DNA from: Hamadaea sp013361475
Lineage (GTDB): Bacteria; Actinomycetota; Actinomycetes; Mycobacteriales; Micromonosporaceae
Reading direction: 5' to 3'
Length of the DNA: 64,000 nucleotides
Assembly (NCBI RefSeq): GCF_040654195.1
Contig: NZ_JBFAHM010000011.1
Coordinates: 186,001-250,000 of the forward strand
Of the stretch, positions 37,181 to 46,172 are shown one piece after another (position 1 is the stretch's first letter; the number at the start of each line of letters is the position of its first letter). Below the pieces are notes generated by a model. It was not told the DNA's origin. It saw only the letters and a program-made list of their open reading frames with translations, and searched no databases. Both the position numbers and the translations under genes were made by a program.

Positions 37181-39963
37181 CGTCCGTGGAGGCCGCCGCC
37201 GCCCGCTCCCGGGGAGTCCTGCGTGGCGATCACCAAGGTGACGGCTCGGGTCGGATAGGACGGCAGGGCAAAGGTGTGCACGTCGTTGCTGCAGCCGAGG
37301 GCTGGCAAGGGTTTGTCGTCTAGCCATACCGACACGAGCCGAGACCGGCTGGGCACCTGCAGCCGACCGGATCGAGCTTCGCTGGGCAGCCGGCCGTCGA
37401 ACCGGTAAACCAGGCCACCGGAGTAGTAGCCCAAGCCTTGCTCGGCGATGGAGCGGTCGGTGTGCAGATCCAGCCACTGGTTGGTGGTGGGAGTCTGGCG
37501 TTCCCACAAGCCCAGTTCGGCGCAGTCGCCGACTGGATCGATCTTGGCCCGCCACTGTGTCGCGAGTTGCTGGTTCCAACCAGTGGTGTTGACGATCACT
37601 GCCGACGGCACTTGGCGGAGGTCACGCCGGCCGGGCTGGCGGACGATCGGCGGTGGGGCGGACAGCGGTGTGATCGCTTCTGCGGCCCAGACGAAGGCGG
37701 GACCGACGAGGCCGCCGGTGCCGAGTTCGTTGAGATTGCGATTGACCACTCGCAGAACCAGCCGGTCGGTGCCGTCGAAACGCAGTTTCCCGCGAAGGTC
37801 GAACTCCCACGGCTGGAACGACTTGGATCCGGTGATCAGCGGCAGCTCGTTGCCGTTGACCCAGGCGCGTACCGACTCGTCCACCGATCCCAGCCAGAGC
37901 GACAGCCGTCGCTGCGCCCAGGCGGCCGAGATCGGTAGTGCGGTGCGGTACCAGTAGGCGCCGCGAAAGTAGCTCAGTCCTTGATCGGAGGCGGAACGGG
38001 ACCGAGTGGCGAGCGGCCGCCAGCCGGCGTCGGGCACGTCGGCTGCGTACAGCTCGTCGGTAAGCCCGTCGTCGGTGTCGTCCAGGATCGCGGCCAGTTC
38101 GTCCGGCAGTGACCAGACGATCTCCTTGCCGCCGGTGATCCGTTCTGCGGCCGCCCGGATCGGAGGTGCGATCAGGTTCAGGAAGTTGCGTCGTTGGGGG
38201 TAGAGCGCGACCGGCTGGTGCGCCACTGCTGCGGCGAAGTCGCTTTCCGCCCGGGTCAGACTGGCGGCGGCTCGCGCATAGGAGCCGTCGTGCCAGGAGC
38301 GCAACACGTCCCAGATGGACCATCCGAACCGGAACGCGAGCCGGGCCACCGCGACTCGATCGACGATGCCCGGATCACCGGTCTCGGCTGCCCGGCGCTC
38401 GGCGTCGGACAGCAGCAGATCGAGCGCCTCGAAGTCCGCCGCCGTGAAGATCCGTACGTGCGCCAGCCATCGGCCGGTCATGATCGGCGCCCGCGACACC
38501 GTCTCCACGATCTTGTCGAAGTAGTCGGCCATCGGCGCGGCGGCCGGCCCGTACGCGGCGGCGCAGAACTCCGCGAGCACGGCCGCGGGGTCGGCGGTCG
38601 CGTCCCACATCAGCTTGGTGGTGAGGTAGAAAGCCGGAGCGTCGTAACCCCAGCTCGCCGAGACCTCCATCCGGCAGCCGTAACGTGACTCGTGCCGGAC
38701 GTAGAGCGGGATCTCGTCGCGCGCCGGGGCGATCGGCACGAACGGCAGTCCAGGATCGGCCAGATTGAACAGATAACCCCGATAGGACCAACCGTCGACC
38801 ATCGCTCGCCATCGATCAGCGAGACGCAGGTAGTAGCGCCGTTCCTGGCCGGCTGGCTCGGCTGCGGTATGCAACCGGTCGACGTTGATCGGCGCCATCG
38901 CCGGGATGATCTTGCGGTTGGGCACTACCCGGACCGGTGGCAGCATGTAGTTGTCGTAGCAGAAGAAGGCGACCCCGACGTCGGGATAGTCCCGCTGCAG
39001 ATCGTCCAGCACGAGGTTGAAGAACCGGATGTACCGGTCGGTCACGCTGGGCAGCCCGGCGAGGGTGTCCCAGTTGCCGGCGTCCCAATCGGTGACGCCG
39101 AAGCCGTGTCCGTCGGCCGGGCCCATCCGCAGCACCTTCAGCTGCGGGTTGGCCGCCAGCTCGGCGCGGGCGTACGCGATGGCCCGCCGCAAGACTTCCG
39201 GATTGGTCACGTCGAGCTGATTGGTCGGTACGCCGTTCTCGTGGATGTAGAGCTCAGGCTCCGCCGTCTTCGACGCCGGTGGTTGCAGGTCGATTCCGTG
39301 GGCGTCCCACGACTCGCCGCGCAGCCGACGCCGGCGTGACCAGTCCGCGCCTTCGGTGCGATCGACGCCGGGCGGCATCGTGCCGAGATAGTTGTCGACG
39401 AAATGCAGCTGGCGGCTGCCGAACGTCGGCACGCTGATCAAGTCTTGTTCGGGTGCGACGACCGTGCTTTGGCGAGGTAGGACGGTGCCGTGGGGCCCCG
39501 GCATGAGCCAGCGCACCCCGAGTTGCTCCAGGAGTTCGTACGCCGCGAAAAGCGTGCCGGCCGAACCGGCACCGGCCAGTTGAATGCGATTGTGGGCCAC
39601 CTGGATGCGGAACGAGTGGCCGGTGCCGTCCGGGTCGTCGACGTCGCCGAGCGGCAGGTCTGGGCAGGCGGCGCCGAGGTAGACGGGCAACAGGCCCGGT
39701 ATCGGTGTGGCGCCGGCGCGGAGCTCGACGCCGGACATGTCTGTCAAATGGCTGATGAGCTCGTCGGCTGCCCGCTGCTCGTCCGGGTGCGGGTCGGCCG
39801 GCAGCACGAGGGACGCGCGGGCTCGTCCGTCACTGATCAGGATGGGGCCTGTCGGCTGAGCGGGCGCGGCGCTGGCGACGCCGGTTCGCAGAGCCGCGGC
39901 CGCGAGGCCGAAGGCTCCGGTACTGCCGGCGAGAACGGTTCGTCTGCTGAATTGCTGCGGCAT
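37156..39963 (-). CDS. Tat-exported DUF4838 glycoside-hydrolase-like protein
   Basis: 935 residues. A twin-arginine signal (FSRRTVLAGS) leads residues 1-33. The next 600 residues match the DUF4838 group, built like alpha-glucuronidases: an N-terminal GH-tail-like domain (ADELISHLTDMSGVEL), a barrel with GVAFFCYDNYMLPP and a helical part. Two beta-sandwich domains follow (about 640-770 and 800-935). It probably acts on plant or microbial polysaccharide outside the cell. GAGGAG precedes the ATG, and a LacI operator lies 31 bases upstream. Its last codons reach into an IS110 remnant. Confidence 0.8.
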   Translation of the reverse strand: MPQQFSRRTVLAGSTGAFGLAAAALRTGVASAAPAQPTGPILISDGRARASLVLPADPHPDEQRAADELISHLTDMSGVELRAGATPIPGLLPVYLGAACPDLPLGDVDDPDGTGHSFRIQVAHNRIQLAGAGSAGTLFAAYELLEQLGVRWLMPGPHGTVLPRQSTVVAPEQDLISVPTFGSRQLHFVDNYLGTMPPGVDRTEGADWSRRRRLRGESWDAHGIDLQPPASKTAEPELYIHENGVPTNQLDVTNPEVLRRAIAYARAELAANPQLKVLRMGPADGHGFGVTDWDAGNWDTLAGLPSVTDRYIRFFNLVLDDLQRDYPDVGVAFFCYDNYMLPPVRVVPNRKIIPAMAPINVDRLHTAAEPAGQERRYYLRLADRWRAMVDGWSYRGYLFNLADPGLPFVPIAPARDEIPLYVRHESRYGCRMEVSASWGYDAPAFYLTTKLMWDATADPAAVLAEFCAAAYGPAAAPMADYFDKIVETVSRAPIMTGRWLAHVRIFTAADFEALDLLLSDAERRAAETGDPGIVDRVAVARLAFRFGWSIWDVLRSWHDGSYARAAASLTRAESDFAAAVAHQPVALYPQRRNFLNLIAPPIRAAAERITGGKEIVWSLPDELAAILDDTDDGLTDELYAADVPDAGWRPLATRSRSASDQGLSYFRGAYWYRTALPISAAWAQRRLSLWLGSVDESVRAWVNGNELPLITGSKSFQPWEFDLRGKLRFDGTDRLVLRVVNRNLNELGTGGLVGPAFVWAAEAITPLSAPPPIVRQPGRRDLRQVPSAVIVNTTGWNQQLATQWRAKIDPVGDCAELGLWERQTPTTNQWLDLHTDRSIAEQGLGYYSGGLVYRFDGRLPSEARSGRLQVPSRSRLVSVWLDDKPLPALGCSNDVHTFALPSYPTRAVTLVIATQDSPGAGGGGLHGRVTVTSGD

Positions 39964-39993
39964 GGTCGATTCTCCTCGAGATCGAGCTCACGC

Positions 39994-40009
39994 AATTAAG
40001 CGCATAATC
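39994..40009. promoter_or_regulatory. LacI-type operator upstream of the DUF4838 gene
   Basis: AATTAAGCGCATAATC, an imperfect palindrome centred on GCGC, matches the operator at 41218 in 15 of 16 positions. It sits between the DUF4838 gene and the end of the LacI gene, in that gene's promoter region. Confidence 0.75.
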
Positions 40010-40040
40010 ACGAGGAGCGTAGGAGGCTGGCCAGGGACCG

Positions 40041-41120
40041 TCAAGAGGAAGGCGGCGGAGCGATCGTGCTACCGGTCTCGATCGTGCACGGCATCATCAC
40101 ATGCTCGGTCCTGGTGGTCTTGCTGCCAAGCAGGCGGATCAACATCGCCACCGCCTCGCGTCCGATCTGGCGCGACGGCGACATCAGCTGAGCCAGGCCG
40201 GGTGCGACTTGCTGGCCCGGAGCCCGCTCGGACCAGTCGCCGAGAGCGACGACGCTCAGCTGGCCGGGGATGTCCACACCGGCGGTTGCTGCGACGCTGC
40301 GGACCTGGTCGGCGAGGTAGTTCGACTCGAACACGAGGGCGGTGAGCTTACGGCGGCGCGCGAGCGACAGCAGCGCGCGAGGCCGATTCGCGTCGGCGCC
40401 TCCGGCGGTGTCGTAGGTCAGCACCTGAAGCCCGGAGGTGGGCTGGCCTGGTTCGCGCAAGACGTCGGCGAATCCGGCCCGCCGCTCCTCGACGGTCTCA
40501 TGCGTTAGAACGCCCCGGACGAGGGCTATTCTGCGGTGGCCTAGGCCGGACAGGTTCCGGACCACCTCCGCGGTTCCGGATCGATAGTCGGCCGCGACCC
40601 AGGAGACGCCCTCGGGGATGGAATCCCGTCGCCCAACCATGACGAACGGGTACCGCTCCGCGTGCAACCGGGCGAGTTCTTCCGGGTCGACCTGCCCGCC
40701 GACCATGATTGATCCGTCGGCGAGCTGAAGCATGTTGGATCCGCTGCGGTAGACGGTGCGCTTGCCGGTGTCGTCGCGGGCCCCGGTGAACAGCAGCACG
40801 TTGTAGCCGGCGTCCTCGGCCGCCTCCTCGATGCCGAGGAGGAACTCGAAGTAGAAGTCGCGGCTGTCCCGGGGAAAGAGCCGCTGATACGTGAACGCGC
40901 CGATGAGGTGGCTGCGCCCGCCGGCGAGACTGCGGGCGGCCACATTCGGAACGTATCCCAGCTCCTCGGCGGCCTTGAGCACCCGGCGCCGGGTCTCCTC
41001 GCTCACCCGGATCGTCCCGGTGCTGGCGCTGCTGATCACCGCGGAGACGATCGCCGTCGACACGTTCGCCGCTTTGGCCACGTCGATCTGACGCGGCCGG
41101 CGACCCCGGTTACTCACCAT
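40041..41120 (-). CDS. LacI-family transcriptional repressor
   Basis: 359 residues from the ATG of MVSNRGRRPRQIDVAKAANV, preceded by TACGTT and six bases (leaderless pattern). The helix-turn-helix is IDVAKAANVSTAIVSAVISS and the hinge YVPNVAARSLAGGRSHLIGA. The sensor domain is a periplasmic-binding-like fold (FLLGIEEAAEDAGYNVLLF). It lies between the DUF4838 gene and the pectate-lyase-like gene, each with a near-identical palindrome in its promoter, so it very likely represses both until an oligosaccharide appears. Confidence 0.9.
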   Translation of the reverse strand: MVSNRGRRPRQIDVAKAANVSTAIVSAVISSASTGTIRVSEETRRRVLKAAEELGYVPNVAARSLAGGRSHLIGAFTYQRLFPRDSRDFYFEFLLGIEEAAEDAGYNVLLFTGARDDTGKRTVYRSGSNMLQLADGSIMVGGQVDPEELARLHAERYPFVMVGRRDSIPEGVSWVAADYRSGTAEVVRNLSGLGHRRIALVRGVLTHETVEERRAGFADVLREPGQPTSGLQVLTYDTAGGADANRPRALLSLARRRKLTALVFESNYLADQVRSVAATAGVDIPGQLSVVALGDWSERAPGQQVAPGLAQLMSPSRQIGREAVAMLIRLLGSKTTRTEHVMMPCTIETGSTIAPPPSS

Positions 41121-41126
41121 CCGGTC

Positions 41127-41132
41127 AACGTA
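41127..41132 (-). promoter_or_regulatory. Leaderless -10 box TACGTT for the LacI gene
   Basis: On the minus strand TACGTT, six bases, then ATG; there is no ribosome site at suitable spacing. Confidence 0.5.
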
Positions 41133-41217
41133 CCGCCTCCGGGCTGCCCGCCTGGCAACGCCATCGTTGCGACACTCGACGCTCAAGTCGTTCGCCACTC
41201 CGCTTGCGCCACTCTGT

Positions 41218-41233
41218 GATTAAGCGCATAATC
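41218..41233. promoter_or_regulatory. LacI-type operator upstream of the pectate-lyase-like gene
   Basis: GATTAAGCGCATAATC is an almost perfect palindrome (two central-flank mismatches) 56 bases before the ATG of the beta-helix gene, and 98 bases from the LacI start on the other side. Confidence 0.78.
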
Positions 41234-41289
41234 GGCCGGAATCAATCCAGCCTCCTCGGGCCACGCTCCGAGAACGAGAGGGGATTTCG

Positions 41290-42972
41290 ATGTCCATGAC
41301 CTCCAGGCCGGTGTCTCGGCGTACGCTGCTCGGCGCCGCGGCACTCGCCCCACTGGCCGTCGCACTGACGGCGCAGAGTGCATCAGCGGAGACGTATCCC
41401 GTCTTCGACATCCAGACGGACTTCGGCGCGGTCGGCGACGGCGTCGCCGACGACACCGCGGCCTTTCAACGCGCCGCCTGGGCGATCGCGGCGACGAGCG
41501 ATCGGGGCGCGACACTCAACATCCCCGCCGGGACCTACCTGGTCGGAAAGCAGATCCCCGCCGACCAGGTCGACGCGTGGATCGACGCCCAAAGCCCCTA
41601 CATCGACCCCGCCGACCTACGTGCCGACCTGCTCGAGAACTTCGGCGCGTCCGGCTACCTCGACGCCTGGCGGGTCGCGCTGCCGATCTTCCACATCGGC
41701 TCCCGGGTCGGCCTGCAATTCCTGCAGATCAACGGGCACGGCGCGACGATCAAACTTGCCGACGGACTCCTGTACGGCGGATACGTTCCCGCGACGAACT
41801 ACGACGCCGGACAGGTGCCAGGCAACCCGGTCGACGAGCTGGGCACCAGCCCGCGCAGCCGATACGGGGTCGAGGCCGGCCGCATGATCCAGGTGGTCGG
41901 CGGCAGCAACATCACGATCTCCTCGCTGGTCCTCAACGGCAGATCGGTCGCCCTGAAGCTGGGCGGAAGTTGGGGCGACACTGGCCGGCAGCTGAAGGCG
42001 ACCGGCATCCGGCTGCTGAAGTGCCGCAACGTCACGATCAACTCGGTGATCAGCAAGTTCCACGGCCTCGACGGCATCGCGCTGGGATACGGCGGCTTGA
42101 CCCTCGCCGATCCGCCGACCGACTACACGCTCACCAATGTGATCGCCGAGTACAACGGCCGGCAGGGTCTGTCGTGGACGGGCGGCCGCGGGCTGACCGC
42201 GACCGGCTGCAAGTTCCGTTTCACCGGACGTGCGATCAACCACGGCGGCGGTGTCGACGACGGGCTGGCGCTGTCGTCCAAGCCCGGGGCCGGGGTCGAC
42301 ATCGAGCCCGAAGGCGGCAGTATCTGCTTCGACGGGCAGTTCACCGACTGCGAGTTCTACGACAACGCCGGCCCGGGCGTGGTCACCGCTTCGAAGCTCT
42401 CGCCGGTGTCCGACATCGGTGACATGACCTTCGACAACTGCCGAATGTGGGGTGGCACGACCTGGGCGATCGACACCAACGCGCCCCGATTCCATTACTC
42501 CGGCTGCGACTTCTACGGCAGCATCGACCCCGCGACGGGCACGACCCTCGCGGCCGACGCGTCGACCTTCACCGACTGCACCTTCGTGGACCTGCGACCG
42601 GCGAGCGAGACCACAGGCTCGGTCTATCGCAGCAGTTACCTGATCAACGGCACTGCCCTGATCAACCTCACCCGGTGCATCATCACCGCCTATGAGGTGG
42701 GCAGCATCTACAGCGGCGACGCCAAGGCGAGGACATTGCTCGACTGCACGATCAACCACAACTTCCGCATCACCTCCACGCGTACCACGTTGTGCGCGCT
42801 GCGGGGCTGGCGCGTCGACGGCACCCAGTTCTTCGAGAACATCACTGGCAGCGGGTCGTGGACGATCCTCGTTTCCGGCGTGACGGTCGCCTCCACCAAC
42901 CGCCCGACCACTGTCGAGGGGCCACAGGTCCTCTGGAACGGCAGCCTCTCCGGCACCATCCCGAACACATAG
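41290..42972 (+). CDS. Tat-exported right-handed beta-helix (pectate-lyase superfamily) protein
   Basis: 560 residues. A twin-arginine signal (SRRTLLGAAA) covers residues 1-34. The mature N-terminus FDIQTDFGAVGDGVADDTAA is the signature of the pectate lyase superfamily beta-helix (glycoside hydrolase 28/lyase-like). Repeated coil rungs with N-rich turns follow (NITISSLVLNG, NVTINSVISKFHGLDGIALG). It probably depolymerises or binds an acidic or plant polysaccharide. GAGGGG precedes the ATG. Co-regulated with the DUF4838 gene through the LacI operator. Whether it is lyase or hydrolase cannot be told. Confidence 0.82.
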   Translation: MSMTSRPVSRRTLLGAAALAPLAVALTAQSASAETYPVFDIQTDFGAVGDGVADDTAAFQRAAWAIAATSDRGATLNIPAGTYLVGKQIPADQVDAWIDAQSPYIDPADLRADLLENFGASGYLDAWRVALPIFHIGSRVGLQFLQINGHGATIKLADGLLYGGYVPATNYDAGQVPGNPVDELGTSPRSRYGVEAGRMIQVVGGSNITISSLVLNGRSVALKLGGSWGDTGRQLKATGIRLLKCRNVTINSVISKFHGLDGIALGYGGLTLADPPTDYTLTNVIAEYNGRQGLSWTGGRGLTATGCKFRFTGRAINHGGGVDDGLALSSKPGAGVDIEPEGGSICFDGQFTDCEFYDNAGPGVVTASKLSPVSDIGDMTFDNCRMWGGTTWAIDTNAPRFHYSGCDFYGSIDPATGTTLAADASTFTDCTFVDLRPASETTGSVYRSSYLINGTALINLTRCIITAYEVGSIYSGDAKARTLLDCTINHNFRITSTRTTLCALRGWRVDGTQFFENITGSGSWTILVSGVTVASTNRPTTVEGPQVLWNGSLSGTIPNT

Positions 42973-43062
42973 GACCTAGGCAGTACGCCAGTCCTGGGAG
43001 CCGAGCCGGCCGGCGGCGACGCCGCAGGCCCCCCGGCGCCCATGTCCCAACTGTCGCTGGGA

Positions 43063-43099
43063 GCGGGCCGGTCCGCCATGCGCGTGGCGACCGGCCCGC
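43063..43099. terminator. Strong bidirectional terminator
   Basis: Left arm GCGGGCCGGTCCGCCA and right arm TGGCGACCGGCCCGC pair over 15 positions with one bulged C around the six-base loop TGCGCG. It lies between the convergent beta-helix and serine-protease genes. Confidence 0.8.
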
Positions 43100-43107
43100 T
43101 GGTCAGG

Positions 43108-44280
43108 TCACAGCAGTGAGGCGTTCCAGTAGGAAAGGGCTGGTCCGATCATCTGGAAGCGGACCCAGGAGGAGCAATAGCGGGTGCCTCCTTGGCTGTT
43201 TCGTGGGCAGACGAACTGGGGGCTTGCTGCGCCGACGATGGTGCCGGCATAGGCCCAGCGCGGGCTGACGATGTGCACGGGTCCGCCGCTGTCGCCGTGG
43301 CCGGCCGGAGCCGCGCCGTCCTTTCCGGCAGTGGCGGTTCCACAGGTCAGTCTGCCTGTGATGTCCGTGCAGTAGTTGGTGGCGATCACCTTCAACGAAC
43401 CGCACTGCTCGCCGCTGTAGGCGCCGTTGAAGCAGACGTAGGAGCCGACGGTCGAGGTCCACGGGGTGGAGGACATCGTCGTGATTGCCGTGTCGCTGGT
43501 GAACATCGTCCCTGATCCGGTGCCGGTGAGGATGGCAGTGTCCGTGCCGCCGTCGCGGATGTCGATCCAGTTCTTCTTGCCGACGTACTCGCTGCCGTTG
43601 TAGACGTATGCGCCATTGGCGAAGCAGTGTGCGGCCATCAGCAGGTAACGGGTGCCGTTGCGAAGGATGCCGGGTCCCGACGTGCAGGAGCCGCTCCCGT
43701 CGTTGATCTCTCCACCGGCGGTCCAGGGGGAGTAGTCGTCCCAGCGGGAGAACGCCGAGTCCTTTTCTGGTTCTGCGACGGCCTGGATCTCGACGTCGGT
43801 TCCGAAGGCGGCGGTGAGGATGGACACGGTGCTGGGGGATGGGTCGACGACCGCCAGGCGCAGCGTGTTGGTGATCTCGTCAGGACCCCATTCCACAATG
43901 TGTATGCCTTGGCTGCGGAGTCCGGCGATCTTGCCGGTGACGGCGTCGCGGCGGGCGACCAGTTCGTCGTAGGTGTACTTCGCGTGGCCGTGGATGACTG
44001 TCTCGCTGGACAGCGCTCGTGCGCTGGCGGAGGTCGCCGACGTCTTCGGGTCTCCTTGGTAGGAGACGTGGACCCGGCCGCCGTCGTCGATCCACATGCC
44101 GGCGAACCGGTGGTCGTTGTGCACGGCCTGCCATGTGTCTCCCGACAGTGCGGTGACCTTCATCTGCTGATCGGTGGTCAATAGCTGCTGGCCGGGGTCG
44201 GCTTGGACGTTGGTGCCGAAAGTGGCGACGAGCGCGAGCGTGGCTGCGAGTGCCACGGAAACCCGTGTGTGTTTCGTCAT
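43108..44280 (-). CDS. Secreted chymotrypsin-fold serine protease
   Basis: 390 residues with a signal peptide (about 1-27), a prodomain-like region (about 30-185) and a trypsin-like S1 domain. The triad is H218 in MAAHCF, D247 in GGTDTAIL and S331 in GHGDSGGPV. Six cysteines in the catalytic domain suggest disulfides. The prodomain has KYTYDELVARRDAVTGKIAG and HIVEWGPDE, as in actinobacterial streptogrisin-like precursors. It should be exported and activated outside the cell. The 717-base upstream gap shows no obvious operator. Confidence 0.87.
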   Translation of the reverse strand: MTKHTRVSVALAATLALVATFGTNVQADPGQQLLTTDQQMKVTALSGDTWQAVHNDHRFAGMWIDDGGRVHVSYQGDPKTSATSASARALSSETVIHGHAKYTYDELVARRDAVTGKIAGLRSQGIHIVEWGPDEITNTLRLAVVDPSPSTVSILTAAFGTDVEIQAVAEPEKDSAFSRWDDYSPWTAGGEINDGSGSCTSGPGILRNGTRYLLMAAHCFANGAYVYNGSEYVGKKNWIDIRDGGTDTAILTGTGSGTMFTSDTAITTMSSTPWTSTVGSYVCFNGAYSGEQCGSLKVIATNYCTDITGRLTCGTATAGKDGAAPAGHGDSGGPVHIVSPRWAYAGTIVGAASPQFVCPRNSQGGTRYCSSWVRFQMIGPALSYWNASLL

Positions 44281-44997
44281 CGGCTCTCCATTCGGATAGC
44301 GTCAGCCGGGGTCGGCTGAGCGTTTGCCGCTGTAGAAACGCCGTGACATGCCGGGGCGGATGCCTTCACATGAATGTGAAATCTGTCACTTAATCGATAT
44401 ATCGGTCCTATGTCTGGTGCACGGCGATCGACGACTCTGCGCCCGACACCGTCCAGCCATCGCCGCCGCGGTCCGTCGCCGCGGCCGGCGAACACGTCGC
44501 GGGCGATCCAGCGCGTCAACTGCCGAGGGGCCGAGCGCAGTGGAGCGACCGCTGTGACGACCCGACGTGAGCATCCATAGCTCATGCGGCTTCAAGGCGC
44601 TGGACACCGAGTCGGTTCCGATCGGCGGGACCAGGCGGCAAGATCATCCTTGGATCGGCCATCCGAAACCTCGGGGCGATGGCGCCGCGTCTGCCGCTGC
44701 GGTCTACCGGATCCGGCATAGCCATCGGCTGGCGTCAAATTCCGCGCATCCGTTGGGTTGTCCGACGATGCCCAGTCGGCTGTGCTGTACCGACAGCGAT
44801 CGTTGGCAATCCAAGGACGGCCGATGACGTATCAGAAGCGGGCGTCCGCCTTCTCTTGAGGGCTGGCGGCCGGCCGCCCACGTCGCAGAGCAGCGGTTGG
44901 CGCAGATCGGCGGCTACACCGGCCTGATCGACGCAGTCCCAGGGCCCGAACACATGTCGGGCGTTCTCCAACCTCGTCCAGACCTCGGGAGGAAAAC
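44281..44997. other. Long intergenic region between divergent protease and M23 genes
   Basis: No complete gene is supported. A 69-codon frame near 44348 contains CEICHLID and two later cysteines but lacks coding bias. The right end holds the remnant described at 44858-44953. An AT-rich stretch with ATCGATATATCGGT near 44392-44405 may belong to the protease promoter. Confidence 0.4.
44858..44953 (+). pseudogene. Remnant of a peptidoglycan-binding-like repeat
   Basis: The plus-strand frame reads AEQRLAQIGGYTGLIDAVPG, nearly the same as the repeats of the gene just downstream (QRLAQKGGYTGPIDG). No start codon or further repeat is intact. It is probably what is left of a duplicated or truncated paralogue. 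Confidence 0.7.
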
Positions 44998-46125
44998 ATG
45001 AACTACGAAGAAGTGCACCCGTGCTGCAGCGACGATATCGACGACGGCAGCCGGCTTTCCGGGCTGAACCGCCGAGACCTGCTGCGGCGCGGCGCTGTCG
45101 TGGGCGGAGGCGTGGTGCTCGGCGGCCTGTTGCTGCCCACCGCCGCGCACGCTGTCCCGGCCATCTACAACCCGTTCAGCGCCTACCCGATCACCGGGAC
45201 CTGGCAGGACCACCTCAACGCCGGATCGCTGGGCGGCATCGACTTCGGCATGGCCGTGGGCACCGGACTGCCCGCCTGCGGCGCGGGCACGATCCAGAAC
45301 ATCCCGTACAACGGCACCGGCGGGCACACCGTCACGATCTACCACTCGGAGGGATTCCGCAGCCAGTACATGCACCTGTCGCAGTTCCGGTTCGCCAACG
45401 GCACCTCGGTCGCACAAGGCACCGTCGTCGGATGGTCAGGCGGCGCGGCCGGCGCCGACGGATCAGGCAGCTCCACCGGGCCGCACGTGCACTGGCACAT
45501 GATCGACCCCAACGGTGTTCGGGTAAATCCGTTCAACTATCTCGGCGGTGGCGGCACCAGCTCCGTCCCGGAAGGCAAGATCCTCCAGGAGATCGGCCAG
45601 GCCGGCGGCTACACCGGCCCGGTCGACGGCGTACCCGGCGTCAACACCTGGAAGGGAGTACAGACGGTCGTCCGAGGCTACGGCTACACCGGGCCGATCG
45701 ACGGAGCGCCCGGCACCAACACCTACGCTGCCCTGCAGCGGCTCGCCCAGAAAGGCGGCTACACCGGCCCGATCGACGGCGCCCTCGGACCCAACTCGTG
45801 GAAGGGCATCCAGACCGTCCTGCGCGGGTTCGGCTACACAGGGCCGATCGACGGCCTTCCCGGCACCAATACGTATGCCGCGTTCCAGCGCATGGCCAAG
45901 CTCGGCGGCTACACCGGCCCGATCGACGGAGTCCTGGGGGCTAACTCGTGGAAGGGCATACAGCGGTTGCTGACCGGCCACGGCTACACCGGACCGATCG
46001 ACGGGGTCCCCGGGATCAACACCTATGCCGCGCTGCAGCGCATGGCGCGCCTGGGCGGCTACACCGGCCCGATCGACGGCCTCCCGGGCCCGAACACCTG
46101 GGCAGCTTTGGCGAAGCTCATCTGA
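44998..46125 (+). CDS. Tat-exported M23-type protein with seven GGYTGPIDG repeats
   Basis: 375 residues, GGGAGGA ribosome site. A twin-arginine signal (NRRDLLRRG) covers residues 1-52. An M23/LytM-like domain (about 60-185) ends with HVHWH at 163-167, but the usual HxGxD motif reads LGGID, so the first zinc histidine is displaced (H72 may substitute). From residue 193, seven units of about 26 residues alternate GGYTGPIDGxxGxN and GYGYTGPIDG with W-K-G or Y-A-A, resembling minimal peptidoglycan-binding repeats. It probably binds and cleaves cell wall. Confidence 0.83.
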   Translation: MNYEEVHPCCSDDIDDGSRLSGLNRRDLLRRGAVVGGGVVLGGLLLPTAAHAVPAIYNPFSAYPITGTWQDHLNAGSLGGIDFGMAVGTGLPACGAGTIQNIPYNGTGGHTVTIYHSEGFRSQYMHLSQFRFANGTSVAQGTVVGWSGGAAGADGSGSSTGPHVHWHMIDPNGVRVNPFNYLGGGGTSSVPEGKILQEIGQAGGYTGPVDGVPGVNTWKGVQTVVRGYGYTGPIDGAPGTNTYAALQRLAQKGGYTGPIDGALGPNSWKGIQTVLRGFGYTGPIDGLPGTNTYAAFQRMAKLGGYTGPIDGVLGANSWKGIQRLLTGHGYTGPIDGVPGINTYAALQRMARLGGYTGPIDGLPGPNTWAALAKLI

Positions 46126-46142
46126 CCCGGCAGCGCACGTCT

Positions 46143-46172
46143 TGCTGGGCGGGCGGACGAGCCCGCCCAGCA
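46143..46172 (+). terminator. Strong hairpin terminator
   Basis: Perfect 12-base arms TGCTGGGCGGGC and GCCCGCCCAGCA with the six-base loop GGACGA, 17 bases after the M23-like gene. Confidence 0.78.

Noticed and set aside
44348..44557. 69-codon frame with CEICHLID and more cysteines
   Set aside because: No ribosome site or leaderless box and an arginine-rich nonsense tail; probably chance.
45201..46125. Tandem DNA repeats considered as a CRISPR or minisatellite
   Set aside because: They are in frame and encode the GGYTGPIDG protein repeats; no spacers or cas genes are present.
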